Origin: Tenebrio molitor
Lineage: Eukaryota > Arthropoda > Insecta > Coleoptera > Tenebrionidae
Reading direction: 5' to 3'
DNA length: 64,000 nucleotides
Assembly (NCBI RefSeq): GCF_963966145.1
Contig: NC_091050.1
Coordinates: 20,832,001-20,896,000, forward strand
Shown: in pieces, positions 24,571 through 37,277 of the stretch
How the letters are laid out: each line of letters opens with the position of its first letter
How positions within the stretch are numbered: position 1 is the first letter of the stretch
The notes under the pieces: model-generated
Seen by the model: only the letters and a program-made list of their open reading frames with translations
Databases searched by the model: none
Told to the model about the DNA's origin: nothing
Program-made: the position numbers and the translations under genes

Positions 24571-24988
24571 TTTTCATATAGTCTAGTCAACCCTAGTGCA
24601 TCTTTATTCTTAGAACAAAGTGCCTCTTCAAAAATGTTGATGTTAGGTCTCCTTATTCACCTTCTTCACCATCTTCATGGTGTGGTTCATCTACTCCAGA
24701 GCTCAGAGTTATCGTCTCCTCATTCCACGTCTTTTCTATTGCAGCATCCCTCCCTTAATTGTTTCATCTACGAAATGCGTTTGAAGATATGAATAATAAC
24801 GTTGCATATTATGCAGGGAAATGGTTTCCATTTTAAACATTGATTTTTTTTATCGCACAGTATCTCGAGAAAGAAGAATTTTGTTAGCAAATTTTCCAGA
24901 TTGTTACGAGCGTTTGTTGATTGACAATTTTACAAGTGACATTGTTATTGACTTGACAAACGTCACGACATAAATTGACAACAAACTC

Positions 24989-25327
24989 TAAAGTCGGTAC
25001 AGGTTGCAAAGAAGCATCTTGCAACCGACATTGAGAAATTTGCCTAATGTAACGATGTTTGCAACGACTGCAACAGTTCACTTGTTTGGTGTGCGTCGGG
25101 ATTCTAGTTACATTTTTTTAACTGTCAAACGCACTGTCAAATTGCTGACTTTTAGGTTATGTGTATTAAACGTTCTCCTTGTAAACGTTATATCAATTTG
25201 ACAGGGATTTCAAATCTCATGAAAGAAAGAAGCGCCAACGTCGCCAACTATAAATGTTGTAAATTACCAGAAATGTTACCAACATAATTTTTTCCCCTGC
25301 TTCTTTGCAACCTGCATCGACTTTAGT
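24989..25327. mobile_element. MITE with about 30-bp inverted ends
   Basis: TAAAGTCGGTACAGGTTGCA and AAGAAGCA at the left match the complement of TGCTTCTTTGCAACCTGCAT and CGACTTTA at the right. Length 339 bp. Confidence 0.7.
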
Positions 25328-26648
25328 GAATAAATCAGAAAATGCTGACGGGACAAAAGTTTAGCACGAATAATATTGGGATGACTATTTCATAAATAAA
25401 ATTACACATTCAAACGTACAAAAATTTAGGTATTGCCTTAACTATTTGAAAATGCGATTGTTGTAAACAATTTTGCTCGAATTGGCGTTATTTTTTCTGG
25501 TTGTAACAAAAGTTGTTTTTCCTTGTACTTGTACTTGTAAGCACTTCATTAAGAAGAGGAATGTCCTATTAACTTGATTAGTTGATGTTCACCAACACTG
25601 TTTTTTGCTAAAACAGATACTGCAGAAGCTCGATGAAAATGGTTGTCATTTTTACTTTTTTATTTCTATACCAATTTTCGATGAACAATCTTTAGTATAC
25701 TTTGATAACGTCTTAATTTTGGACCAATTTCCAGTTTCCACTTTGGATTGATAGTTAAAAATAATCTGTCATTCATTATTGTATAGTCTGTTTCAATTCA
25801 AAATTTCCACCACCTGTTGAATTGGGGATTGTTATAACCAAAGTTGGCAATATAATTATTTTAAATAAACATGATTCGAAAACAACGTAATTTACTTGAC
25901 GCCAAAATGAAAAATATTCTAGTAAAACGTTTCGAAGAGATAAAAAGGTTTGCACCCGAGTTAAGTAATAGACAAATTGATGAAAAAGTAGAAAATACTT
26001 TTTCGGCAAGTGCAAAATTCTGTGTCGCCGAGTTTCTGTAAAAATTTTCAAATTTAAATTGAAACAGGTGTATGCAACCAGAAATACTTCCATGTATTCC
26101 AAACTTCTGTCGACATACGGCCAAAATGTTGTAATGATTTGAATACATTACTTTTTCCGCCAAATATTTGAACCTGCGCAAAACGGTAACAAATGTGGTC
26201 GTGATCGTCATCGAATCGGAGGAGCCCTACGTTGTGATTTTCTTTTGGCGGAAAAGGTTCGGAATGCAAAAGATGAGGGTTCCAATTGGAAGAGTGCCGC
26301 AAATAAAACACACATGTGAGGGACGCAAAATACCTTTTATTAAAAATGCCTGTAATAACTTGGATGAAAAAGAAATGGAAACGAATACAAAGGACAGCAA
26401 TTAAGTTTAACGAAGTACAAGAAATTACTAGTTGAGTACATCACAAAGATAAAAAAGATGAAAGCAACAATATTTAAAATAACAGAAAAACGGGCACATG
26501 ACAGACAAAATGACAATTAAAGCTTGCAAAACAAGTAAACAAATTATCGTGCAGTTATTACAGACAGGGACGGATGAAAAACCCTCTTCAAAAACCGTAT
26601 CCCAGGTATTACTCATATTTTACAATTCGATTAATGACAAAACAATGT
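25328..26648. other. No gene supported
   Basis: There are several overlapping open frames of 62-116 codons on both strands, with no recognisable domain, no splice-site logic and no GC rise. I treat them as chance. Confidence 0.45.
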
Positions 26649-28014
26649 TTCATTTGGAACTACGCGGTCAAGGTACGCCGACGGGAGCTTAGAGCTGGAG
26701 GTAACAAACTCTCGGCCGCGAGGGGACTCAGAAGAATAATCTGAATCGGCTTGAGACCAGCGACGTTTCTAGATACTCGGGTTAGTAATGAAAGTCGGGC
26801 TATTTCACCGACCAAGAAAGAGTGACAGAGCGCCTCGGGGTTGTACGATGAGCTTCCCAAGCCGCTTCGAGCAGAGCTTGCTCCACCTTCCCCAACCAAC
26901 CGTTTACCGACAAGAACCTAAGATCTCTAGAACCGCGACGGAGGTTTCACGTCAGCATCCCAGAGCCGCATCGAGCAGGGCTTAGGTCCGCCTCCGCTAA
27001 CGGCCTTAACTTAACCGTGCCCTCCCCAGAAATTTACTAGACAACCCCACGACTTCCTGATTGAAACCTAACTCCCATAGTGGCGCACTTACAACATTTT
27101 ACTTTAACTCTTGCGAAATCTAGCGGTGCTTAACAACAACATAAAGAAAACCCGAGTTTAATTCAATCGAACAACGCGTAACATTAAACGCTGCGAAAAT
27201 TCAACAAAACAAAGCGCAACATTAAACAATAATCAAATAAACAAAACAAAACGCAACATTAAACAAGGATAACATAAGCAAAAACAAACCGCAACATTAA
27301 ACAATGAGGAAATAAAAGAGAACAAAACGTGAAGTTAAATAACGATAAAATAGAACCACCTTAAAAGGCACAAATATCAGTAAACAACATAAACCACGAA
27401 TACAATAATCACTGGTAATGTTAAACAAAAAAGAAAATGGCGGGTCGAGTGCCGTTAGAAAATTTAGTGAAAGGAAAAAAAACAAAATGGACGCACGCGG
27501 TTCAGACGACGGCTCCTAATTTTCGAAATTACCAGATTGCGAAAATAATGAACCTTCCGGGGGAAAGATAACGCTTAAAATTAACAAATGGGCGCTTCTT
27601 AAAGCAACAGCATGCAACAAAATAAAATCTACAACATACCCTTTCCACGTGGTCCTGGTCCCAAAAACAAAACAACGGACAACGAACGTGAGATAAATAA
27701 TTACCCGTGTGGATAAAAAAGAAACTGCCGGATTCTTCACGGGGACACAAAATATCTACTCAGAACGGTAGTGTAATCGGTTCAGATGTAACTTACAGAT
27801 TTTTGGAATATTGGATCGCTCTTCGCAAGGTCTGTTCGTTTCGAAAAACCAAACAAAAGTGACCTACCCCCTTTAACCACCCGCGCGAGCGAGCTTCAAC
27901 CCCCGCTATATTTCCGCTCGTAGTTCCTAGTCTAGCCGCTAGTACCTTCACATTTGGCGCGCTGTTGTGGCGGTACCGGAAATTTAAATTTAAATTTTAA
28001 ACTGGGTCACTACA
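26649..28014 (-). mobile_element. GC-rich, LTR-like insertion (possible solo LTR)
   Basis: A 1366-bp GC-rich island flanked by ATGT on both sides (ACAATGT at 26642 and 28012). On the - strand it starts TGTAGTGACCC, a typical insect gypsy-type LTR opening, but its far end does not read CA. It contains a ~104-bp partial duplication (GCCGCTTCGAGCAGAGCTT near 26861, GCCGCATCGAGCAGGGCTT near 26964) and a run of 37-39-bp repeats. No gag or pol is present. Confidence 0.4.
27178..27330. repeat. Minisatellite of about 38 bp inside the GC-rich island
   Basis: The core CAACATTAAAC recurs at spacings of 37-39 bp (ATTAAAC at 27183, 27221, 27258 and 27297), with diverged spacers rich in AAACAAAAC. Confidence 0.65.
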
Positions 28015-28250
28015 ATGTCAAAGCCTTCTTTGATCTAAAGAATTGTTGATCGCACGGTACAACCTGATGCATTTTTTTGATCAGTGTTGCCGGGTGTATT
28101 TCTAACGTAGAATGCACTGTTGGTGGAAATTTAGAATTGAATAGTATATTATGATTTAAAGCACGCGCGACGAGTTTAAGAGCACGACGCGTAGCGGAGT
28201 GGTTTTAACGTCGCAAGTGCTTTAAAGGCCCTTATAAACGTGTAGCATAC

Positions 28251-28541
28251 GCTATTTTTTATTATACCTGCACTACAATCTGAAAATTATAACAATAAAA
28301 GTAAATTGAAATACCTTTTCCGAGATAATCTGTGTCATTAATCGTTGATATAGAAATGGTCAATTGTTGTTGTTTCGTTGCTATTATAAATTGTGTATAA
28401 ATGTCTATTTACCATTGTTCAAAATATAGGTGAATTTGTTGTTACCTAAGCGACCTTAAAGCTTTAGTGTTTTAAGGGCCCTTTTTCGCACGCATTTTAG
28501 TGTCAAAAACAGGGATTATGATTCAGGTATAATAAAAAAGA
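28251..28541. repeat. Possible short-TIR element
   Basis: TTTTTTATTATACCTG near 28254 and CAGGTATAATAAAAAA near 28525 are complementary. The interior is not. A CGAG-type foldback with GGGCCCTT motifs overlaps it. Confidence 0.35.
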
Positions 28542-28885
28542 TTTTACAATATTGTTTTTAATGTAACCGAACAGGACAAAACTGTTCATTTTCATTATTT
28601 TTGAATTAACCACTTACTATTTGCAAGTGATTTGGAATAATCTCTGTTTTCTATTTTTCCTGTCCATTGTCCATTGTTATTAATTTCCAAGCAAGTTCGA
28701 AAGCACATTTGTGAAACCATTTTTACTGCAGAGTTTCAGAATTTTCTTCTCTCCACAAGCTAACCATCTTTTCTGGATCTCTTCCGATGTTAATACCTAA
28801 GTACTAACATCCGTCTGAGCATCCGTAAACGCTTCTTCCTTTCGAACCTCTGGCCAGAGTGGCAAGTATTGCTTCTTTGGGGCGT

Positions 28886-28999
28886 ATTCTGTAACTGCTC
28901 CGCTAAATTTTAAACGCAGTTAAATTAAGTTATAATAGGCCCTAGCTTCAGCAATCAGGGCTTGAAATTTTAACGCCCCTTTAAAAGTTACAGAAGATA
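28886..28999. repeat. Short foldback repeat
   Basis: TTCTGTAACTGCTCCGCTAA...TTTTAAACGC faces GCTTGAAATTTTAACGCCCC and AGTTACAGAA. Confidence 0.5.
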
Positions 29000-29230
29000 A
29001 TATCCAAGAATAAATGAATTTTTATACCAAAATACCGAAAGTATTTTTACTCCAGCAATTTGGTCGTAGAGTTCTAAATATACTTCACGCATGATCATCT
29101 GGTCATCAGGGTCTTTTTTCTTCATAATTATGAAATACCAATTTTGTAAAATTTCTTCTATACGGTTTACAGGGACATCGGCCGTTAGTTCATAATTTTT
29201 TTTCTTGCAAAACTCTAAGAATTGCTTCCA

Positions 29231-29750
29231 TATACAGGGTGATTCTGAAACAAGTTAAAAAAAATGTGGAGTATCCTTGACACAAAATAATTCTGCGTAA
29301 ATGATTTTGGACGTGAAATGAAAAGGATGGACATTACCCTATATCTTTGTATTTTCGACGGGAAAATTTGACCGAATTTGTTCACTTCATTAGCAACCAT
29401 TGTTACATCTATTCCACAATAAAGTCCTAGGTGCAAGCACACTGCTTTGTAAATGTCTCTATGGAATTGATCGAGAATTGTAATATCATAGGTAAATATT
29501 AAAGTTTGTGACTGACGGGCACCTTTTACCTTTGATTATTTATTATTGTTGCTAAACTACCAAGATAATCAGGTGATCACCTTTCACTCAGCAGCGTACT
29601 AGCAATTTTGACCAAATTTTCAATCATTCGTATCTCGAAAACGAAAAAACTTTTATAAGAAATTTTTTTTGTCTATGACTTATTCTCATCATCATTCATC
29701 ACCAATTACGGGATTTTTTTTTCAAACTTATTTCAGAATCACCCTGTATA
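29231..29750. mobile_element. MITE with TACAGGGTGATTCTGAAA ends
   Basis: TATACAGGGTGATTCTGAAA at the left and TTTCAGAATCACCCTGTATA at the right are perfect complements. Pairing continues about 15 bp further. The 75-codon frame inside has no domain. Confidence 0.82.
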
Positions 29751-31017
29751 TAACTTGGTCTTAATCGTGCTTTGAGGAATACTTAGTGAACTTGCAAGTG
29801 TAATATTAGGGGTCGATATTTTTTCAAATCACGTATTTTTTCTATTTTTTGAAAATAAAATCTAAAATTTAAAATAAACATTTAACAGCATGCCCCACGT
29901 TGTAGCGCCACTTTTAACAGTTGTTTGTGGTGTAAATTGTTTATTTACATAAAGGTAAACAAAAGTTAACAAAGGTTTGTTGTGAGACTCTTGAGGGAGT
30001 TCGAATTGATCAGTTGATCATTATGAATAATGATGATTTGTTATTGTGTGCATTCCTTTTATAGCCTGGCTGGGGATGATGCAGCTGGCTCCGCGGTAGG
30101 GGTCCACCGATTAGATTTTCGCTGGCGACGGTAGCGCTCCGAAAGGGTTAGTACGGGGCGCTCTGGTACTAAATCCGTGATTTATGCTACAAACAGATGT
30201 TTATGCGGTTGTCATAGAATTCCAGACGTAACTGGATAAATATAATTTGTTAAAGTAAAATTGGCTCGATTTCGATATTGTTTCGAAAATTTCGCCTCTC
30301 ATTAGCTTTTAGTGTGACGTGGAGGCGACAAAATTTTGATTTATTTAATTTTACTGATTAATTCTTTACATTCATTGTTGACTGACGGGATGCTAATGGT
30401 CGAAATGTTTGTGAATAAAATTAATAAACGAATTTTTATTTGTCTGTAAAGGGGTTTTGTATCCGACATAATAATCAAACCCTCGACACACACATTTCGA
30501 AAAGGTTGAATTATATTTACACAGCCCTTTCTACAGTTGCATAAAGGAATGCAATTTTGTATAAACAACACTGAATGTGTACCAAACTGTGGAGTAATCC
30601 CAAAGCTCATTTCAACGTGACAAGCACTGTCACTAGTACGTATTTTTCAAACAGGTTTGCTACCAACAGCACGATGTAAAACCATTAAATGAAAAATTCA
30701 AATCTCGGACCTATTCAAGTTGATTTAGATAAATTAGAAAAATTATGTTACGATATCATTCCTTATTACTTTTCCATGCCACCGCGCCGGTCGTTATCGA
30801 GGGTTTTGCATGATTCAAAATCCGCCGGGAACGTTAAATTCCCGGCCTAGTACTTACAAAAGTAATCTTGATTAAAAATTCACTAGAGAATGGACTGGCA
30901 GCATTGATTCTTAAATGTCAACAAAGTTTGATATAGAAGTTACTTTGGTTGAATTAACTAATAATAATTTTTTACTTTTTAAAAATGATTTAAATTTGTC
31001 GGCATGAAAAATTTTGT
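29751..31017. other. No gene supported
   Basis: There is a GC-richer patch at about 30060-30180, origin unknown. The 89-codon - strand frame at 30341-30610 shows no domain. Confidence 0.45.
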
Positions 31018-31132
31018 GGATTACACGTCCAGAAAATGTTTTGCGAGTGCTCCTGTTATCGCCTCGGCTAGGCGCCTTGGCTAGGCAATACCACTCGCAC
31101 TCGCAAAATATCATTTTCTGGACTAGTGATCC
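31018..31132. repeat. Short foldback repeat with CGAG motifs
   Basis: GTCCAGAAAATG-TTTTGCGAGTGC pairs with GCACTCGCAAAATATCATTTTCTGGAC. The outer GGATTACA faces TGATCC. Confidence 0.7.
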
Positions 31133-31212
31133 AAATAGTAATCCAACATTTCAAGCGTTATTTAGAAAGAAAAAAAAATTTCAATAAAAATAAATTAGGA
31201 ATTATTTCTTTA

Positions 31213-32818
31213 TACAGGTGTCCCAGAACTAGCTGCCCAGAGAAACAGGCATGTGCCGACAACAAAAGAGACTCTAAATTGACTAAAATCAATTTTCTGC
31301 TAGCTCAAATTACCGAGTTATAAAGTTTTTAATTTCACCAATCCCGGAAGCTCGTCCTCAGATATTACTAAAAAATCCGATCGGTTACTAAACAACAATA
31401 AAAAATCCCTGATATCCCACAAATCAATAAAATGTTTGGGCAACTGGAATTTTGACGTTTTCCGATATAAAAATTTGTTGACGTTTATCTGTCATCAGCA
31501 TCAAGACTTGACAATTGTAAAAGATAATAACTTCGAAATAAAACAATAAAAATGGCGATTCTAAAAAGAACCATTTATTGAAACAGGTAATAATGTTAGA
31601 GCAGAAATTACCACCATTCATTTGTATGCACAATTGTGCTCTACGTAACAAACTTCTTGTAGTAGCGTTAGTTATCATTTCTTCAGTAACTGAAACAAAA
31701 GCCTCCTGAATTCGAACTCTCAACGAACGTTTCTGCTAAAATAAGCAAGAGGTACAATTTTAAGTAAATCAGGTAGCTCCGTGCCAATGAACTGAGCATA
31801 TCTTGCCCCCGTTAATCTTGCGGGAAATTCAAACGGTCCAATCTAGAGCGGGAAATTCTGAATTTTAACAAATGGAAGGATCCACCACAGGTATACTTGC
31901 CAAACGATCGCCCAATAGCCCAGTCCACAAATTAACAGAAAACCTATGTTGAAAACCTCTGGGAAATAATTCTCTTGGATTTTCCTCTGCTCAGATATGA
32001 AGGTTGTGATAACTGGAACAACCTTCCCGGCAAAATAGCAACTCATCAGAAAACAGTATCCGTGACAAGAAGTGTGGGTCAGCATCGCTTTGGTTTATTA
32101 ACCATAGACAAAATTCTCGCCTAATTGGATAATCCTCTGGCAGAAGATGTTGTACTCGTGTATAGTGGTACGGATACCTCCTGTTATCAGCTAGAACTCT
32201 CTGCACCGAACTCTTGGATAAACCCATTTCATGAGAAACTGTTCGAATACTCCGGGTGCCCATGCCCATGCCGTCGACAGTCCTTACATTTCTTGGAGCA
32301 CCCCCAACTTCTCTTCGAACTGGCTGCATCTGACCCGTTTCTCGACTCCGAGCGATTAATTTCAGGATTGTTTTATGATCCGGATGATGTTGTCTTTGCG
32401 GAAATTGTTCACGGTACAACATTACTGCTTCACGTGCATTGTTCCCACATCGTGCAAAAGTAAGAATCATATCTACGTACTCGGAGGAAGATAACATGTT
32501 AAATGATACACTTGAACTAAATATCGCAGCGAAATTGTATAACAAATGTCAAACTGACGTAAACAATCATTCTAATAAATGTAGTGGACCAAATCTAATG
32601 GACAGAATTATCGAGGTTTACGGATAAAAAGGAAACCTAGGCAACGCAAAATTGCGATTATTCCACCTTAATGGTGCTCAACTCTGATTGGTCAACTTCA
32701 AAGTGTCTTTTCTCAGTTATCATTTGAGATAGGACTTTTTTTCTTCAAAATACACGTTAATATATCCGCCCTAAGGCTCCCTTTTTTCTCTGGGGAGCCC
32801 GTTCTGGGACACCCTGTA
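31213..32818 (-). mobile_element. Defective Tc1/mariner-like transposon, TACAGGGTGTCCCAG family, copy 1
   Basis: About 1.6 kb with ends TACAGG-TGTCCCAGAACT and AGTTCTGGGACACCCTGTA, flanked by TA. It carries a - strand transposase remnant. It is the sister of 35525-37277 and shares the same ends and coding frame. Compared with the sister it lacks a segment around 31710-31735, including the region with the last DDE-domain motifs. Confidence 0.85.
31991..32545 (-). pseudogene. Transposase N-terminal half, DUF4817-type HTH (broken)
   Basis: Open for 184 codons. From about residue 20 it reads SSSEYVDMILTFARCGNNA, REAVMLYREQFPQRQHH and KLIARSRETGQMQPVRR, the HTH (DUF4817) opening of a common insect Tc1/mariner-like transposase. 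A second HTH follows (SIRTVSHEMGLSKSSVQRVL), then the first part of the catalytic domain (HFLSRILFSDE). After that the frame breaks. The downstream piece is readable only in another frame (31843-32085). It is a pseudogene of the element in which it lies. Confidence 0.85.
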
Positions 32819-32843
32819 TAGAAAGACACATTTTTCAGTAATG

Positions 32844-33095
32844 TACAATTGCGGTCACGGAATTTTGGCCCGTCACTTTCATGTCAATTCGAAAAGAATA
32901 GATGTAGTCCATGCTTTACTGTGAATATGATTGACTTTTGGAATTGAAATCCAAAAATTTCATGCAAGTCAGTCAGCGTCAGAATGACAAATCTTATAAC
33001 AGCAGAAAATGAGGTTACGAATACGTAAGGACCGATTTACATCTAATGTCAATGGAATGACAAGTGATGGCCAAAATTCTGTGGCCGAAACTGTA
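32844..33095. mobile_element. MITE with TACA-TTGCGGTCACGG ends
   Basis: TACAATTGCGGTCACGGAAT and the complement of ATTCTGTGGCCGAAACTGTA pair, continuing through TTTTGGCC. Related by its end to 44734-45077. Confidence 0.72.
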
Positions 33096-33656
33096 CTCCC
33101 GTGGTAATATTAAATAAATACTCGTAAGTCACGTGTATCAAGGGCAAAAAGTGCATCTTTTTCGTTGGAGTCTGGGTTTTCTAGTCGAGGCGCAGCCGAG
33201 AGGGAAATTACAAATTTATTTTGTATCTACTTTTTTCAAATATCATATCAACAACTTTTTATAGTATTTTTTATCAGCTTACCAACAAAACGAGAAATTT
33301 ACTACTTTTAATACAATTACTTAATTACATAATTTATGGTGACAGGACAATTATTGCGATTATCATCTGCGATGTCCGGCGGCGTATTAGACATTAGACA
33401 TTACTTTGGCTGTTGTATTAGATATTTCTTCATAACGCTGTTGCTATCGATTATATGAACCTTCATTTTCACATTATGCACCAAATAAGCACCAGAAATA
33501 AACGATACAACACTTTTTCGGGAAAATAAAATACTTTGGTTAAATTTAACTGTCAAATATTCATTTGATTTCAGTCGGTTTACTCGGTTTTATCGGTTTT
33601 GTTGTTAACTTACTAAACAGACCAACAGATGGCACCACGGTCCATGCCCTGAAAAA

Positions 33657-33698
33657 TGCGTCCGAAAAAGTGCCTACGAAAAAGTGCGTCCGAAAAAG
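33657..33698. repeat. Tandem repeat, three 14-bp units
   Basis: Unit TGCGTCCGAAAAAG, with the middle copy TGCCTACGAAAAAG. Confidence 0.8.
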
Positions 33699-33938
33699 AG
33701 TTACTTCTTGTCCGCATGGGAGTACGTAAAATTACCTTTTTCATTAAGGGTGCCTAAAAAATAATTGCTGCAGATTTGTTCATTCGTGTTGCGCCACAAA
33801 ACAACAAATAACAAACACAACTTACCATAACAAGTAATCCAAGGCTTCTTTGGAGTTTCTAAAATAACATAAGATATCAAATGACTTCTTATTGTCACTG
33901 TCAAAGAATTTGATTAAAAGATTTAAGATTGGTTAAAA

Positions 33939-34061
33939 TGTTGTATTAGAGCTGTGTGGAATGCACATTAGTCACTCAAGTAAATTCGCCACAAGTCCTG
34001 CCGGCATTTGGCTAAACTTCTTCTTTCGTGACTAATATGCTACATTCCACACTCGTACAAC
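33939..34061. repeat. Short foldback repeat with CGAG motifs
   Basis: TTGTATTAGAGCTGTGTGGA and ATTAGTCAC face GTGACTAAT and TCCACACTCGTACAA. Confidence 0.65.
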
Positions 34062-35524
34062 CTTATCAGTTTATCTAAATGAAAAATACAAGAAATAATT
34101 CAATAGCTACTAATGTTTTTATCAACCTTAGTAACAACATATAACTAGGATCAATATAGAAATAATGGGTGGAGACAAAACTGTGATCTTTTAGAACTGG
34201 TGTGTCTCTTTTTTCAATCAATGGCAAACGGGCAAAAGTCGACACTGACAGATGATGAACGATATTACTCGGAATCGAACCTCATGACCTTATATTTATA
34301 ACCCGCACATTGTCACCATTTCGTATAGATTTCATCTTGGTGCATTTACCAAATTGGCATAGATAGATGACTCTTCTAAACCGGTAAACGAGTTACCAAT
34401 AATCTTTTAAACCTTACAATAATTGGGTGTTTTACCCAATTTTACTGTATATTTATTAAACCGTAAAGATAATAAGTTAGAAAGTATTCTGATTTAAAAT
34501 ATAACAAACACCAGAGAGGTTCGACGCGTTGTCTTCACACCGAGTATATTGCAGATATTGTGCTAAAGGTCAGTATATTTCAGTGGATCAATTATATAAC
34601 ATCCGCAAAGCAGATCCGCCGCAATAAGTATCCTGTTTAATGGCAGGTTTATGAAAACCGCAGTGTCATTTGATCTTATACCCAACATCTGCATTATTGA
34701 AACGACCTCGACAATACTCGACACGTCCGCATTTGAACTTTATGGCATTGTGACGGCATTTATAAACCTGTATATGCACACCTAGACGTCCTTATCAAAA
34801 TTGAACACTGAGGTACCGAAGCCATTCACCAAACAAGCCATAGACCGGTCTTGTCCTCCTGGGACTCGTCTGACGTAAGTCGAATACAAGGCACGCGATG
34901 TGATTGACCAGTATCAATATTTGCTTAATTAGGCGAATCTGCTACTACATACAATCATCACATTTTATGCTGCAGTGCTATTTATAGTGACGGCAAATAT
35001 TGGTGGATAAGGAATTTTAGGCATATGTGGTATATTGATCTGTTTGCACTCCTTTTTAATTTTTTCTATTCTTGGAAACAGAAACTGTTTGTCATAAAAT
35101 CTACAAAAGATATGAAATTCAAAAAATCATTAGAAATGCAATAAAGACGTTTGAACTTTCATTTTCCATCTTAGCCATGACGAAAAAGTCTTTCATAATT
35201 CTGCCAATCTAGGACGGCACCAGTGGCGTCACAAGACTCAAAATTATTTTCTTTGGGCTATCCGACACACCTCGCAACGGACGATCTCGATGACGTACTC
35301 ATTTGGCACGTGACAAATGGGAGACACAATGTGTCGTTGTGAACGAAATTATTTACAACGTTGTCATAGCAACGGTATGTTCAGTCAAGTTATGCAGCAT
35401 CCAGTCACATGTCGTTGGGTATAGATGTGAGACGTAATCACTGTAACAACACTAACAACATAAAATTACAATAAACATTTGTGCAGTTTTAGTAAATTTG
35501 TTGAAACATGAATACTGGAAGACA
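34062..35524. other. No gene supported
   Basis: Mixed composition. I found no open frame with a domain and no repeat pair. Confidence 0.45.
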
Positions 35525-37277
35525 TACAGGGTGTCCCAGAACTGGCTCCCCAGAGAAAACAGGCATGTGCCGACAACAAAAGAGACTCCAAATTGACTAA
35601 AATAAATTTTCTGCTAGCTCAAATTACCGAGTTATAAAGTTTTTAATTTTACCAATCCCCGAAGCTCGTCCTCAGGTGCTACTAAAAAATCCGATCGGTT
35701 GCTAAACAACAACAAAAAATCGCTGATATCGCACAAATCAATAAAATGTTTGGGCAACTGGAATTTTGACGTTTTCCGATATAAAAATTCGTTGACGTTT
35801 ATCTGTCATCAACATCAAGACTTGACAATTGCAAAATTCGAAATAAAACAATAAAAATGGCGATTCTAAAAAGAACCATTTATTTAAATAGGTAACAATG
35901 TTAAAGCAGATGTTCGAAATGACTACCATTCATTTGTATGCACAATTGTGCTCTACGTAAACAAACTTCTTGTAGTAGCGTTAGTTATCATTTCTTCAGT
36001 AACTGAAACAAAGCCTCCTGAATTCGAACTCTCAGATCAGCCTCTGAATTTATGGGCCGCCGATAAATGATTCAGATCTGGAGACCTGGCAGGCTAATGA
36101 TGCGGTCCTCCTCGACCGATCCAGCGCTGTGGATATTGGTTATCCAAAATTTCCCGAACATTTCTGCTAAAATGTTGGAACCAGTCATTTATGCGATAAG
36201 CAAGAGGTACAATTTCAAGTAAATCAGGTAGCTCCGTGCCAATGAACTGAGCATATCTTGCCCCCGTTAATCTTGCGGGGAATTCAAACGGTCCAATCTA
36301 GAGCGGGAAATTCGGAATTTTAACAAATGGAAGGATCCACCACAGGTATACTTGCCAAACGATCGCCCAATAGCCCAGTCCACAAATTAACAGAAAACCT
36401 ATGTTGAAAACCTCTGGGAAATAATTCTCTTGGATTTTCCTCTGCCCAGATATGAAGGTTGTGATAATTGGAACAACCTTACCGGCAAAATAGCGACCTA
36501 TCAGAAAACAGTATCCGTGACAAGAAGTGTGGAGCATCGTTTTGGTTTATTAACCATAGATAAAACTCTCGCCTAATTGGATAATCCTCTGGCAGAAGAT
36601 GTTGTACTCCTGTATAGTGGTACGGATGCCTCCTATTATCAGCTGGAACTCTTTGCACCGAACTCTTGGATAAACCCATTTCACGAGAAACTGTTCGAAT
36701 ACTCCGGGTGCCGTCTTCCTCAAAGACATTCAATACGGCTTCCTCGTGTTCGACAGTTCTTAGATTTCTTGGAGCACCCCCAACTTCTTCTTCGAACTGG
36801 CTGCATCTGACCCGTTTCTCGACTCCGAGCGATTAATTTCAGGATTGTTTTATGATCCGGATGATTTTGTCGTTGCGGAAATTGTTCACGGTACAACCTT
36901 ACTGCTTCACATGCATTGTTCCCACATCGCGCAAAAGTAAGAATCATATTTACGTACTCAGAGGAAGAATACATGTTAAATGATACACTGAAATTGTATA
37001 ACAAATGTCAAACTGACGTAAACAATCATTCTAATAAATGTAGTGGACCAAATCTAATGGACAGAATTATGGAGGTTTACGGATAAAAAAAAAACCTAGG
37101 CAACGCAAAATTGCGATTATTCCACCTTAATGATGCTCAACTCTAATTGGTCAACTTCAGAATGTCTTTTCTCGGTTATCATTTGAGATAGGACTTTTTT
37201 TCTTTAAAATACACGTTAATATATTCGCCCTAAGGCTCCCTTTTTTCTCTGGGGAGCCAGTTCTGGGACACCCTGTA
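35525..37277 (-). mobile_element. Defective Tc1/mariner-like transposon, TACAGGGTGTCCCAG family, copy 2
   Basis: About 1.75 kb, with ends TACAGGGTGTCCCAGAACTG and the complement at 37257-37277. It matches 31213-32818 along most of its length but keeps more of the 3' part of the transposase gene. Together with 6769-7193 this gives three copies of one family in the window. Confidence 0.87.
36020..37004 (-). pseudogene. Transposase pseudogene, DUF4817 plus decayed DDE domain
   Basis: On the - strand 37004-36720 gives the DUF4817-type HTH (SSEYVNMILTFARCGNNA). 36733-36479 gives the second HTH (SIRTVSREMGLSKSSVQRV) and HFLSRILFSD. Downstream, in other frames, are NLHIWAEENP, LTGARYAQFIGTELPDLLE, then WFQHFSRNVREILDNQYPQ, RWIGRGGP and ARSPDLN, the closing signature of this family. 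The block before HFSRNV that normally holds the second catalytic Asp is missing, and at least three frameshifts or stops are needed. It is therefore inactive. Confidence 0.82.

Noticed and set aside
25776..26311. Overlapping - strand frames of 85-116 codons
   Set aside because: Three frames overlap in one place with Phe/Ile-rich, low-complexity peptides, typical of AT-rich chance ORFs.
30060..30180. GC-rich patch considered as a tRNA or SINE head
   Set aside because: No cloverleaf or A/B-box arrangement could be fitted by eye.
34500..34830. Possible promoter with TATAAA-like boxes
   Set aside because: TATA-like words are frequent at this composition, and no downstream + strand gene is visible.
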